Under the pieces are notes generated by a model that saw only the letters and a program-made list of their open reading frames with translations, did not search any database and had not been told where the DNA came from. The position numbers and the translations under genes are program-made. Shown piece by piece: positions 21,705 to 32,049 of a stretch of DNA of 64,000 bases; positions within the stretch are counted from its first letter, which is position 1; every line of letters starts with the position of its first letter. The DNA comes from Faecalibacterium sp. (GTDB taxonomy: Bacteria; Bacillota; Clostridia; Oscillospirales; Ruminococcaceae). Where the stretch lies: positions 155,442 through 219,441 of the forward strand of contig JARHYC010000020.1 in the NCBI GenBank assembly GCA_029264955.1. The letters are read 5' to 3'.

Positions 21705-22772
21705 ATGAATCTGTTTTACATCCTAGGCACCCCCCTCGGCTATGTGATGGAGTGGATCTACAACCTGATCCCCAACTATGGCTGGGACATTATCCTGTTC
21801 ACGCTGCTGATTCGCCTGATCAGCCTGCCGCTGGATATTTACCAGCAGAAGAGTATGGCAAAGATGTCCGCTTTCCAGCCCATCGTCATGGACATCCAGA
21901 AAAAGTACAAGAATAATCAGGACAAACAGGCTGAGGAGCTGACCAAGCTCCAGCAGGACTTTGGCTACAACCCCATGTCCGGCTGTCTGCCTATGCTGCT
22001 GAACTTCTTTGTTATGTTCGGCGTCATCGAAGTTGTGTACCGTCCCCTGCAGCGCATCTTCCACATTCCGGCTGCTACGCTGAATGCTGCAAGTGCTGCA
22101 CTGACCGGTCTGGGCATCAATGCAACCGTTGTTACCCGTGACACCCACATCATTCACCAGATTCTGGCAGGCGAAAGCTCTGTGATCAACTGCTTCACCG
22201 CAGGTCAGCTGGAAACTATTACCGGCTTCTCCGGTGCCATGAATTTCTTTGGCATTGACCTGACTCAGGTACCTTCTTTCAACCTGTCTCCGGCAAACCT
22301 GCCTCTGCTGATTTTCCCCATCCTGTCCTTGTTGACCATGTTCCTGTCCACCCACTACTCCATGAAGGCTTCTGGTCAGGAGGTCAAGGGTGCCATGAAG
22401 ATCACCATGTACATGATGCCCCTGATGATGGTTTACTTCTCCTTTACCGTTCCCGTGGCATTCTCCCTGTACTATACCGTTTCTAACGTTCTGATGATGG
22501 TTAAGAGCGAGGCAATGCGCCGCGTTTACGATCCCGTCAAGATGAAGGAAAAAATCGAAGCAGAAATCAAAGAAAAGCGCAAGCAGCAGCGACGCGGTGT
22601 GAAAGAAACCGTCGTTAAAGTCAAGGATAACGATGGCAATGTGGTCGAAAAGCACGTTTCTGCCAGCGAAATGAACCGCCTGCGCCTGGAATACGCGCGC
22701 AAGCTGGATGAAGAACGTTACAAGGATGAGCGTACAGAACCCCTGTCGAATCCGGACAAAAAGGAGGACTAA
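21705..22772 (+). CDS. yidC: Membrane protein insertase YidC/Oxa1
   Basis: GWDIILFTLLIRLISLPLDIYQQKSMAKMSAFQPIVMDIQKKYK. Confidence 0.95.
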   Translation: MNLFYILGTPLGYVMEWIYNLIPNYGWDIILFTLLIRLISLPLDIYQQKSMAKMSAFQPIVMDIQKKYKNNQDKQAEELTKLQQDFGYNPMSGCLPMLLNFFVMFGVIEVVYRPLQRIFHIPAATLNAASAALTGLGINATVVTRDTHIIHQILAGESSVINCFTAGQLETITGFSGAMNFFGIDLTQVPSFNLSPANLPLLIFPILSLLTMFLSTHYSMKASGQEVKGAMKITMYMMPLMMVYFSFTVPVAFSLYYTVSNVLMMVKSEAMRRVYDPVKMKEKIEAEIKEKRKQQRRGVKETVVKVKDNDGNVVEKHVSASEMNRLRLEYARKLDEERYKDERTEPLSNPDKKED

Positions 22773-22778
22773 TCTGAC

Positions 22779-23882
22779 ATGAAGAAGGAACTGTTTGCAA
22801 CGGGTGCTACGGTCGAGGAGGCTTATGCTGCTGGCTGTGCACAGTTGGGCGTATCTGCAGATGATTTGAACGTCAGCTATGAGGTTGTGGATTTTCCTGT
22901 TGCAGAAAAGAAATTCTTGTTCTTCACGACCAAAAAGGCAGAGCAGGCAAAGGTAAAAATCATTGTGGATCTGCCCGATCCGGTCAAATCTGCGCAGAAG
23001 GCAGAAAAGGCCGAAAAAGCAGGAAAACCTGCCGCTAAGCCCGAAAAGAAGGCGGAAAAGCCGGTTGCTCCGGCACCCAAGAAAGAAAAGCTGGTTAAGA
23101 AGGCGGAAAAACCCGCAGAGGTGGAGCAGGTTTCTGCAGAGGAAATTGATATCGATATCCAGGCACCTGAAAACGCAAAGATCAAGGCTGCTGTGGATTA
23201 CTTGGCAGAAATCGCTGGTCTGATGGGTGCAGAAAATGCAACCTTCAAGGCTGTTAAGAACGGCGAAGCAATCATCATCAAGGTGGACGGCGATAAGCTG
23301 GGCGCCTTGATTGGCCGCCGCGGCGAAACGATGGAGAGTCTGTCCTATCTGGCAAGCCTGGTGGCAAACCGCATGGAAGGCGACTATCTGAAACTGGGTC
23401 TGGACGTTGCTGGCTACCGTGGCAAGCGGGAGCAGGATCTGACTGCTCTGGCACAGCGCATTGGTGATAAGGTGCGCCGTACCGGTCGTGCTTTTGCAAT
23501 GGAGCCGATGAATCCGTATGAGCGCCGCATCATTCACAGCGCAATCACCGAGATGGAAGACCTGCGCAGCGAGAGCCGCGGTGAGGGCAAGGATCGCCGT
23601 GTTGTGATTTACTCTACCGCGCCCGACGCTTCTACCGAAGAGCCGGAAATCGAGCGCAGCCATTCCGGCAACCGTAACCGCCGCGATAACAATCGCAAGG
23701 GCGGTCGCCGAGATAACCGCAGTCGCAATAACAGCCGCCGTGATCGTGGCGCTCGCCCCAACGCTGTGCCAGAGCGTGAGTATGAGACCGTGACCACTGA
23801 GGAAGCTGCACCTGTAGCACCCAAGCGCACCGAGCGCGTGGACGACTTTGCAGATTTTGGCTTCGGTAAGATCGAGCTGTAA
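22779..23882 (+). CDS. khpB: KH/R3H RNA-binding protein (Jag/KhpB)
   Basis: Jag-N domain, KH GRRGETMESLSYL, R3H MNPYERRIIHSAI; Arg/Asn-rich tail. Confidence 0.92.
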   Translation: MKKELFATGATVEEAYAAGCAQLGVSADDLNVSYEVVDFPVAEKKFLFFTTKKAEQAKVKIIVDLPDPVKSAQKAEKAEKAGKPAAKPEKKAEKPVAPAPKKEKLVKKAEKPAEVEQVSAEEIDIDIQAPENAKIKAAVDYLAEIAGLMGAENATFKAVKNGEAIIIKVDGDKLGALIGRRGETMESLSYLASLVANRMEGDYLKLGLDVAGYRGKREQDLTALAQRIGDKVRRTGRAFAMEPMNPYERRIIHSAITEMEDLRSESRGEGKDRRVVIYSTAPDASTEEPEIERSHSGNRNRRDNNRKGGRRDNRSRNNSRRDRGARPNAVPEREYETVTTEEAAPVAPKRTERVDDFADFGFGKIEL

Positions 23883-23892
23883 GCTTAAAACA

Positions 23893-23937
23893 AAAAATAC
23901 GCCGGAGAGCGCGAGACGCTTTTCCGGCGTTTTTTTG
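23893..23937 (+). terminator. Intrinsic terminator after khpB
   Basis: acgccggagagcgcgagacgcttttccggcgttttttt. Confidence 0.8.
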
Positions 23938-24134
23938 TGCGTTAACCGAGGCGGGAAACGTGATTTTTGGAGCTTTGACTTTTCAACAGGAAATGGTCTT
24001 TTGGTGGAAAAATTAAGATCCCGCAAAATTGGCACATGGGTTTTACTGAGAAAATGTTGTGCAAGCACGCAGATTTGTGTTACAATGCAAACTGTATACA
24101 TATGCGTTTTTCTACCCAAAGGAGGCAGGGTTTT

Positions 24135-25514
24135 ATGTCCAGCACGTTGATTTCCACGATTGCAGCAATCGCTACTGCACCCGGTGCGGGCGGCATTGCT
24201 GTTGTGCGCTTGTCCGGTCCGGAAAGCTATGCCGTTGCGGAAAAAGTGTTTCAGCCCATGAATTCGGCTAAATCGGTGCGGGATGCCAAGGGCTACACAG
24301 CTTTGTTTGGCAGCTTTCTGGGGCAGAATGGAGTGTTTGATAATGGCGTGGCACTGTTCTTCCGTGCACCTCACAGCTATACCGGTGAGGATGTGGTGGA
24401 ATTGAGCTGTCACGGCGGAACTGCTGTTGCACAAATTCTGCTGGAAAGCTGTATCGCAGCGGGTGCAGAACCTGCAGGTCGTGGTGAATATACCCGCCGT
24501 GCGCTGCTGAATGGAAAGCTTAGCCTGACTCAGGCAGAAGCAGTAGCGGATATGATCAGCGCAGACAGCCGTCAGGGTGTGGCATTGGCAAATGCGGCAC
24601 TGGATGGTGCATTGGCAAAAGAAATTCGCACCCGACAACAGCAGCTCACCAGCCTGCAGGCGCATCTGACCGCATGGGTGGATTACCCCGAAGAAGATGT
24701 TCCTGCGCTGGAGGATGACCAGCTGACGCAGACCCTTTCGGCAGTAGAGCAGGCTTTGGATCAGCTGATTTGTAACTATGGTGCGGGCGCAGTACTGCGG
24801 CAAGGGGTCGATTGCGCCATTGTGGGGCGTCCTAATGCAGGTAAATCCACCTTGCTCAACCTGCTGGCGGGCTTTGACCGCGCCATTGTGACCCCGGTAG
24901 CGGGCACGACCCGTGATGTGGTGGAACAGGCGGTCATGGTAGGTGACATTCGCCTGAACCTGTTTGATACGGCAGGGGTGCGGGAAACCGAAGATATTGT
25001 GGAAGCAGAAGGCATTCGCCGCAGCTGGAAAAAGCTGGAGGAAGCGGGTCTGGTATTGGCTGTCTTTGACGGCAGCGAACCTACAAACGAAGAAGACTTG
25101 CGTTTGGCACAAGCTTGTAAAGGCCGTCCGGCAATCGCCCTGATCAACAAAGAAGATAAAGCGCTGATGTTTGACACGAAAGCAGTAGAGGGGTGCTTTG
25201 CCAAGCTGCTGTATGTAAGTTGCAAAGAACCTTCAGCACGACAGGGAATTGCAGATGCGGTGGAAAAACTGCTCTGTACCCATGTGATCGACCCCCATGC
25301 AGCATCGCTGGCGAATGAACGCCAGTTATCTGCGGCCACCCGTGCCCGGGATGCGGTAAAGAGTGCGCAGGAAGCGGTAGCAACAGGCTTTGGCCTGGAT
25401 GCAGTAAGCGTCTGTGTAGATGATGCGCTGGACGCGTTGTACAGCTTGACTGGAGAAAATGCCACCGACGCAGTCATTGAGCAGGTATTCGAGACCTTCT
25501 GCGTAGGCAAATAA
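24135..25514 (+). CDS. mnmE: tRNA modification GTPase MnmE
   Basis: MSSTLISTIAAIATAPGAGGIAVVRLSG; GRPNAGKSTLLN; C-terminal FCVGK. Confidence 0.97.
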   Translation: MSSTLISTIAAIATAPGAGGIAVVRLSGPESYAVAEKVFQPMNSAKSVRDAKGYTALFGSFLGQNGVFDNGVALFFRAPHSYTGEDVVELSCHGGTAVAQILLESCIAAGAEPAGRGEYTRRALLNGKLSLTQAEAVADMISADSRQGVALANAALDGALAKEIRTRQQQLTSLQAHLTAWVDYPEEDVPALEDDQLTQTLSAVEQALDQLICNYGAGAVLRQGVDCAIVGRPNAGKSTLLNLLAGFDRAIVTPVAGTTRDVVEQAVMVGDIRLNLFDTAGVRETEDIVEAEGIRRSWKKLEEAGLVLAVFDGSEPTNEEDLRLAQACKGRPAIALINKEDKALMFDTKAVEGCFAKLLYVSCKEPSARQGIADAVEKLLCTHVIDPHAASLANERQLSAATRARDAVKSAQEAVATGFGLDAVSVCVDDALDALYSLTGENATDAVIEQVFETFCVGK

Positions 25515-25546
25515 GAGAAACCAAACAGCAAAGAGTGAAAAGATAT

Positions 25547-27424
25547 ATGAACCATTTGGGAGATTATGACGTTATCGTAATTGGTGCAGGTCATGCCGGC
25601 ATCGAAGCTGCCCACGCAGCGGCAAAGCTGGGGGTAAAAACAGCTATTTTTACCATGAGCCTGGACAGTATTGGCAATTTGCCTTGTAACCCGTCTATCG
25701 GCGGTACCGCAAAGGGTACGCTGGTGCGTGAGGTGGATGCGCTGGGAGGTTTGATGGGAATTGCTGCAGACGCAACCTACCTGCAAAGCCGTATGCTGAA
25801 TAAGGGGAAGGGACCGGCTGTTCATGCACTGCGCGTACAGACCGATCGCCGACGCTATCAGGAGTATATGAAGCACGCCCTGGAACAGACCCCAGGTCTG
25901 GATGTAAAACAGGCGGAAATCGCCTCTATTCGGGTGGAAAACGGACGTGTAGTGGGGGTTGAGACCACATTGCATGGTGTTTATGGGGCAAAGTGTGTCG
26001 TTTTGGCAACGGGAACCAATCTGGGCGGTAAAATTTTCGTGGGCGACGCTTGGTATTGGTCTGGTCCGGATGGAATGCACGCTGCGCGTCAGCTAACCGA
26101 AAGCCTGGTTCAGGCCGGACTGCCTTTGCGTCGCTTCAAAACAGGTACACCCGCCCGTGTACATCGCCGCAGCATCGACTTTTCCAAGCTGGAGGTGCAG
26201 CCCGGTGACCCGGAAAATGAATTACAGCCTTTCAGCTTTATGACAGATGCCCCTATGCACAATAAGCTGGACTGCTATATCGCATATACAAACCCGACAA
26301 CCCATAAAATTATTCTGGATAACATCCAGCGCAGCCCACTGTACGGTGGTATGATCGAAGGTGTTGGTCCTCGATATTGTCCGTCCATCGAAGATAAGAT
26401 CGTGCGCTTTGCAACAAAAGAACGTCATCCCATCTTTGTGGAGCCCTGTGGTGAGGATACCGAGGAAATGTATTTGCAGGGCGCTTCCAGCAGTTTGCCG
26501 GAAGATGTACAAAATGCTTTTTATCGTAGTATCGTAGGTTTTGAGAACATTGAAATCATGCGTCCGGCATACGCCATTGAGTATGACTGTGTAGACCCCA
26601 CCAGCTTGGAACCCACGTTGGAAAGCAAAATTGTGGGCGGTCTGTATGGTGCAGGTCAGTTCAATGGCACATCTGGCTACGAGGAAGCTGCTGCGCAGGG
26701 CTTACTGGCAGGCTTGAATGCGGCACGTCAGGTAAAGGGTGAGGAACAGCTGACACTGCCCCGCCACACCAGCTATTTGGGTACCCTGGTGGATGATCTG
26801 GTGACAAAAGGTGTTATGGATCCTTACCGTATGATGACCAGCCGCAGCGAATATCGTTTAACTTTGCGTCAGGATAACGCAGATGAGCGCCTGACCCCTA
26901 TTGGCCGAGAGTATGGCTTGGTGGACGATGCACGCTGGGAGCGCTTCACAGCCCAGCAGGAAGCCAAGAAAAAAGAGATTGCTCGCCTGAAAGAAGCGCG
27001 TGTTCGCACAGCTGATTTATGTGAGGCACTGGACAAGGAGGGCCTTACTGCTGCGTCGGTGAAGCGGGAAGGTGGCCCAGCATATGATTTGCTGCGCCGA
27101 CCGGAAATTACCTATTCACTGATCGAGCGTTTGATTGGTGCGGGGGAGGATATGAATCCGCTTTTGGCAGAGCGTATCGCTACAGAAATCAAGTATGAGG
27201 GCTATATTGCGCGACAGGAACGTATGATTCGGGATGTGGCACGACATGAGCAAACTCGCATTCCGGTGGATTTTGACTACTCGGTGCAGACGGGGCTAAC
27301 GCTGGAGGCGAGAGAGAAGCTGGCGAAGATTCGCCCGCATAATTTGGCACAAGCAGGACGTATTCCCGGCGTTTCCCCCAGCGACATTGCGCAGCTGAGC
27401 GTGGTTTTATTTGCAAAGAAATGA
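25547..27424 (+). CDS. mnmG: tRNA uridine-5-carboxymethylaminomethyl modification enzyme MnmG
   Basis: YDVIVIGAGHAGIEAAHAAAKLG; GGTAKGTLVREVDALGG. Confidence 0.97.
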   Translation: MNHLGDYDVIVIGAGHAGIEAAHAAAKLGVKTAIFTMSLDSIGNLPCNPSIGGTAKGTLVREVDALGGLMGIAADATYLQSRMLNKGKGPAVHALRVQTDRRRYQEYMKHALEQTPGLDVKQAEIASIRVENGRVVGVETTLHGVYGAKCVVLATGTNLGGKIFVGDAWYWSGPDGMHAARQLTESLVQAGLPLRRFKTGTPARVHRRSIDFSKLEVQPGDPENELQPFSFMTDAPMHNKLDCYIAYTNPTTHKIILDNIQRSPLYGGMIEGVGPRYCPSIEDKIVRFATKERHPIFVEPCGEDTEEMYLQGASSSLPEDVQNAFYRSIVGFENIEIMRPAYAIEYDCVDPTSLEPTLESKIVGGLYGAGQFNGTSGYEEAAAQGLLAGLNAARQVKGEEQLTLPRHTSYLGTLVDDLVTKGVMDPYRMMTSRSEYRLTLRQDNADERLTPIGREYGLVDDARWERFTAQQEAKKKEIARLKEARVRTADLCEALDKEGLTAASVKREGGPAYDLLRRPEITYSLIERLIGAGEDMNPLLAERIATEIKYEGYIARQERMIRDVARHEQTRIPVDFDYSVQTGLTLEAREKLAKIRPHNLAQAGRIPGVSPSDIAQLSVVLFAKK

Positions 27425-27492
27425 AGCAGGTATGATGTTATCATTTACTTGATTCTGCGCAAAATGACAAAAAGGCGAAAAAGGAAGAAAAA

Positions 27493-27508
27493 TGTTCCAC
27501 GTGGAACA
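27493..27508. promoter_or_regulatory. parS-like site
   Basis: TGTTCCACGTGGAACA perfect palindrome. Confidence 0.9.
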
Positions 27509-27521
27509 TAAGGAGAACAGA

Positions 27522-28229
27522 ATGATTGATAAAAGCAGATTGGAAGCAAAAGCTGCTGCCTACGGCATTGCTTTAAGCGGTATCCAGTTGGATCAGCTGG
27601 ACCGATATGCAGAAGTTTTGGTGGAGTATAACCAAAAGGTCAACCTGACCGCAATTACCGATCCGGAAGGGATTGAAGACAAGCACTTTGTGGATAGCCT
27701 GTTATTTGCCAGCCAGCCGCAGGTAGCCGGGCATATGGTAGATGTAGGTACCGGCGCAGGTTTTCCCGGTATTGTAGCAAAGATTTATAAGCCGGATTTG
27801 GATCTGACATTGATGGAGCCGACAGGCAAGCGTGTGACTTTCTTGCAGTATGCTTGTGAACAGCTGGGTTTGGCAGGTGTGGAATTTGCCAAGGAGCGTG
27901 CCGAAGAAGCAGCACGCAAACAGTGGAGAGAAGCATTTGATTTGGCAGGTGCGCGCGCAGTTGCTTCGCTGCCGGTTTTGGCAGAGTACTGCCTGCCGCT
28001 GGTGAAAACGGGCGGTTCTTTTTTGGCGATGAAAGGCTCTGCGGCAGCAGATGAATTGACCGCTGCGCGGGGTGCAATTCAAAAACTGGGCGGTAAATTG
28101 GTTACCATGCAGGATTTGACATTGCCTAATGGAGATCCACGCAGTCTGATCTTGTGTGGAAAAGTGACAGAAACACCGAGCGTATATCCACGTAACGGCG
28201 GTAAAATTGCGAAGGCTCCGCTGAAATAA
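27522..28229 (+). CDS. rsmG: 16S rRNA m7G527 methyltransferase RsmG
   Basis: MVDVGTGAGFPGIVAKI; ORF opens with MFHVEH at 27492, within the parS. Confidence 0.95.
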   Translation: MIDKSRLEAKAAAYGIALSGIQLDQLDRYAEVLVEYNQKVNLTAITDPEGIEDKHFVDSLLFASQPQVAGHMVDVGTGAGFPGIVAKIYKPDLDLTLMEPTGKRVTFLQYACEQLGLAGVEFAKERAEEAARKQWREAFDLAGARAVASLPVLAEYCLPLVKTGGSFLAMKGSAAADELTAARGAIQKLGGKLVTMQDLTLPNGDPRSLILCGKVTETPSVYPRNGGKIAKAPLK

Positions 28230-28298
28230 GAAAAGAACACACCATTTTTACATGGATTTCTGTTGTCAGAGTTGATGCGCAGGATGAATAAATATACG

Positions 28299-28338
28299 AA
28301 AGGAATGGCTGAGCGTATGACTCGGTTATTCCTTTTTT
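28299..28338 (+). terminator. Intrinsic terminator
   Basis: aaaggaatggctgagcgtatgactcggttattcctttttt. Confidence 0.75.
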
Positions 28339-28644
28339 GTTTATCCTACAGCGACACAAGGCACTACTCGACAATGAAAAAACGACGAAAAAACGTGGGA
28401 AATGTCGTCTTCCTAGGGGAAATAAATCGCATACTTTGCCTTAATGTTTGCATTTTTTCCATTTAATGGGCGATACCGACAACCTTGATGTCATTTTTTG
28501 CAGGATTTGGTCAGGAAACGACGAACGCTTTTCCGTGCAGAAAGAGTGGTTTTGTGGTAAAGTGTTCCCGTAAACCATAATACCTTGTCCAATCTTGAAC
28601 GAGGAGCCGGAATAGGGGTGGATTGTTGGAAAGGAGGTCTTGGA

Positions 28645-29454
28645 ATGAAGTTTCGGCGAGAAAAGTCAGCAGGGAAACTCTTGTTATTGCCACCGGATCA
28701 AATCGCGCCCAGTCCCTGGCAGGCTAGAACAGAGTTCTCGCAGGAAGAGATTGATTTACTTGCGGAAAGCATTCGGCAAAATGGTCTGTTACAGCCGATT
28801 TCTGTACGCTGGCATGAGGAGAGGTATCAGTTGATTGCAGGGGAACGGCGGTTGCGCGCCTGTATACGAGTGGGTTTAGAGAAAATACCGGCTATTTTAT
28901 ACGATCAGGAGGACGATCAGGTAGCTGCGCTGGGGCTTTTGGAAAATATGCAGCGGCGCGATTTAAATCCGTTTGATCAGGCAAGAGGTATCCGAGATGT
29001 TATGGAACTTTGGGGATGTAGTCAGGCAGAAGCGGCGGCACGCTTGGGTTTGGCACAACCAACGCTGGCCAATAAGTTGCGGCTTTTGCAGTTGTCAGAT
29101 GCGCAACAACAGTACATATTGGATTATAATCTGACAGAGCGCCATGCCAGAAGTATTTTACGTCTGCCAAACAAAGAGCGGATGGCTGCGTTAGAGCATA
29201 TTGCGCGGCACAAGATGACAGTCCGTGCGACAGATGTATATATAGATCAATTACTGAGCCAGAAAAAAACGCCGCCTAGGCGTACGGCAATGGTGCGGGA
29301 TGTGCGGATTTTTCTCAACACTATCAATAATGCCATTCGCTTGATGACAGATAATGGTGTTCAAGCTAGTACAACTAAGCGAGAAGGGAAAGGATACATC
29401 GAATATACGATAAAAATTCCCACAACGGCTGGTTCTGGCTCGTCAGAACGATAG
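28645..29454 (+). CDS. noc: ParB-family nucleoid occlusion protein Noc-like
   Basis: ParB/Spo0J-type sequence IRQNGLLQPISVR...YQLIAGERRLRA, RRDLNPFDQARGI; located between rsmG and parA. Confidence 0.88.
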   Translation: MKFRREKSAGKLLLLPPDQIAPSPWQARTEFSQEEIDLLAESIRQNGLLQPISVRWHEERYQLIAGERRLRACIRVGLEKIPAILYDQEDDQVAALGLLENMQRRDLNPFDQARGIRDVMELWGCSQAEAAARLGLAQPTLANKLRLLQLSDAQQQYILDYNLTERHARSILRLPNKERMAALEHIARHKMTVRATDVYIDQLLSQKKTPPRRTAMVRDVRIFLNTINNAIRLMTDNGVQASTTKREGKGYIEYTIKIPTTAGSGSSER

Positions 29455-29511
29455 AATAGGTTCGTCCCTGCTTGGCAGGGTGCAAATAAATATTAGTATC
29501 GACCCTTAACA

Positions 29512-29552
29512 CACAAAAAGCCCAATCCCTGCCGGGAGAGGGCTTTTTGTGT
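29512..29552. terminator. Intrinsic terminator
   Basis: acacaaaaagcccaatccctgccgggagagggctttttgtgt. Confidence 0.8.
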
Positions 29553-29559
29553 AGAGAAA

Positions 29560-29575
29560 TGTTCTACGTGGAACA
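29560..29575. promoter_or_regulatory. parS-like site (one variant base)
   Basis: TGTTCTACGTGGAACA. Confidence 0.8.
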
Positions 29576-30151
29576 TTTTGACTGCTTTAGGAACTATGGC
29601 ATGTTGGGGGGACAAACAAAAGGCAAGATAAGAAAAGAAAAGGTGCATAGTGACAATTCTATCAAACGATATTAAAAGAAGAAGCGCTAGGAACTGCTCG
29701 TCAAATATTTGATTTATTGAATGTGCTTGTGCAACATTAAGACATGAAGATGCCAGCGGTATAGCGATGGAGATTAGCATTGCTTTTCGTAAAACAGGTG
29801 ACCAAACTTAGGGAAATGAAAATTACAAATAATACAGATAATAAGCACAAAAATATTCTACAAGATGTGAGATACTGAGAATCTTATCAGACTTGATCAA
29901 AGATTATTTTACAAGGAACATAATGAGAGATAAAAAAGGAAATAAAGAGAAACACATGAGAAATGATAGAATGAAAAAAAGAAATTCTGCATACCTTAAA
30001 AAATGAAGCAAACAAATGAGATGACGGAGAGAAAGTCAGAAAATTCTGCTGTGATATAATGCGGCTTTTCCCTTGGAAATGGGCTATCATATAGAATATG
30101 AGGCTAAGAGTTTCGAGAAAAAGAGTGCTTTGCGACAAAGGCGTCAGAAAA

Positions 30152-30167
30152 TGTTCCATGTGGAACA
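30152..30167. promoter_or_regulatory. parS-like site (one variant base)
   Basis: TGTTCCATGTGGAACA. Confidence 0.8.
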
Positions 30168-30219
30168 TTTTCATCAAGGAAATTATCTATAAATAGAAAA
30201 ATGTCTGAAAAAGGCCAAA

Positions 30220-30235
30220 TGTTCCACGTGGAACA
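30220..30235. promoter_or_regulatory. parS-like site
   Basis: TGTTCCACGTGGAACA. Confidence 0.9.
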
Positions 30236-30344
30236 AAATAAAAAAGTCGGAGAGCATTTCAAAGGCTGTGTTTTTGTGATATACTATAAAAACAGCGCAG
30301 AAAAGTAATAGAATACATGAAAAGACAACCAAGGGAGGAAAAGC

Positions 30345-31115
30345 ATGGCAAAAATCGTTGTAGTAGCAAACCAAAAGGGCGGTGTAGGGAAAACTACCAC
30401 CGCGGTGAATCTTTCCTCCTGCGTGGCGGCACTGGGGAAGCGTGTTCTGATCGTTGATTTGGACCCGCAGGGCAATACAACCAGCGGTTTCGGTGTTGCC
30501 AAGCGCAGCGTAGAAACTGGTGTGTACGAACTTTTGATTGGCGAGGCTACAGCCGAGCAGGTGATCCGTAAAACGGATTTCCGTGTCGATCTGATTCCGT
30601 CCAATACCCAGTTGGCAGGTGCTTCGCTGGAGTTGGTTGATGTACCCGAACGCCAGTTCTGCTTGCGTAAAGCGCTGGCGCCGATTACGGATAACTACGA
30701 TTTTATCTTCATTGACTGCCCGCCCAGCCTGGATCTGCTCACGCTGAACGGACTTTGCGCTGGTGACAGCGTTCTGATTCCCATTCAGTGCGAATATTAC
30801 GCGCTGGAAGGTCTAAGTGAACTGATGAGCACGCTGAAAACTGTGCGGAAAAAGTATAATCCGTACCTGGATGTGGAAGGCGTTGTGTTTACAATGTTTG
30901 CAGGTCGGCTGAATCTGACCATTCAGGTTGTGGAGCAGGTCAAGAAGTTTATGGGCGATAAAGTGTACAAAACCACGATTCCCCGTTCCGTACGCCTGTC
31001 GGAAGCACCCAGCTACGGCCAGCCAATCAATTTTTATGATCCGAATGGTAAAGGTACCGAGGCTTATCTGGATTTAGCGTTGGAATTTGTGCGCAATAAC
31101 CGTCATCTAGAGTAA
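30345..31115 (+). CDS. parA: Chromosome partitioning ATPase ParA/Soj
   Basis: ANQKGGVGKTTTAVNLSSCVA. Confidence 0.97.
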   Translation: MAKIVVVANQKGGVGKTTTAVNLSSCVAALGKRVLIVDLDPQGNTTSGFGVAKRSVETGVYELLIGEATAEQVIRKTDFRVDLIPSNTQLAGASLELVDVPERQFCLRKALAPITDNYDFIFIDCPPSLDLLTLNGLCAGDSVLIPIQCEYYALEGLSELMSTLKTVRKKYNPYLDVEGVVFTMFAGRLNLTIQVVEQVKKFMGDKVYKTTIPRSVRLSEAPSYGQPINFYDPNGKGTEAYLDLALEFVRNNRHLE

Positions 31116-31133
31116 AAGGGAGGTTTTGAGAGA

Positions 31134-32009
31134 ATGGCAAGAGGAAAAGGTGGTCTGGGTCGCGGTCTGGACAGCCTGTTTGAAGATGCAACCCCCAGTG
31201 CATCCGGCGGCGTTGATATGCTGCCACTGCGAGAAATTGAACCGGATCCGGATCAGCCCCGCAAGACATTTACAGACGAAACATTGTATGAATTGTCCGC
31301 TTCTATTGCAGAACACGGCCTTTTGCAGCCGATTGCGGTACGTCCTCGTCCGCAAGGTGGATATATTATTATTGCAGGTGAGCGTCGCTGGCGTGCAGCC
31401 CGTATGGCAGGCCTGACCGAAGTTCCGGTTGTAATCAAAGATGTAACCGAGCAGCAGGCAATGGAATTGGCGCTGATCGAGAACATCCAACGGGAAGATT
31501 TGGACCCGGTAGAGCAAGCAATGGGCATTCAGGAGCTGATGGCTCGCTGTGATTTGACTCAGGAAACAGCTGCAGCACGTCTGGGCAAGAGTCGATCCTC
31601 ATTGGCAAATAGTCTGCGACTGCTGAATCTGCCTGCCGATGTGCTGGAAAAGTTGAAAAACGGCGAACTTTCCATCGGTCATGCAAAGGTGATTTTGGGG
31701 TTGCCCACACCGGATTTGCAGAGTATCGCGGCTGCGCAAATTGTCGAACTGGATTTGAATGTACGCCAGACAGAAATGTTGTGCAAGAAATTGCAGGAAG
31801 AACCGAAGGCGGAAAAAGTCGAAATTTTGCGCCCAGCTTTGCCCACTGAGGTAGAGTTAAGCCTGAAAGAAGTTTTGGGCAATGAGGTAAAGGTTACTTA
31901 TAAAAAGGGAAAAGGTGCGCTGACAGTGCATTTCTATTCGGATAATCAGCTGCGCGCTTTTGCAAACCTGCTGGGTCAGTACGACAAGACCGGTGAGTTG
32001 AATAAATAA
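31134..32009 (+). CDS. parB: Chromosome partitioning protein ParB/Spo0J
   Basis: GLGRGLDSLF; GERRWRAARMAGL; NIQREDLDPVEQA. Confidence 0.97.
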   Translation: MARGKGGLGRGLDSLFEDATPSASGGVDMLPLREIEPDPDQPRKTFTDETLYELSASIAEHGLLQPIAVRPRPQGGYIIIAGERRWRAARMAGLTEVPVVIKDVTEQQAMELALIENIQREDLDPVEQAMGIQELMARCDLTQETAAARLGKSRSSLANSLRLLNLPADVLEKLKNGELSIGHAKVILGLPTPDLQSIAAAQIVELDLNVRQTEMLCKKLQEEPKAEKVEILRPALPTEVELSLKEVLGNEVKVTYKKGKGALTVHFYSDNQLRAFANLLGQYDKTGELNK

Positions 32010-32049
32010 GAAAAAATAGCGTACAAATGCTATTTCAGGAGGAAAAACC

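Noticed and set aside
21723-25112. 1129-aa minus-strand ORF
   Set aside because: Antisense to yidC-khpB-mnmE; compositionally odd (His/Cys/Gln-rich), no recognisable domain
24776-26080. 434-aa minus-strand ORF
   Set aside because: Antisense of mnmE/mnmG
29887-30177. 96-aa minus-strand ORF starting with MMKMFHMEH between noc and parA
   Set aside because: MFHMEH is the translation of the parS site; remainder is AT-rich low-complexity Phe/Ser/Ile
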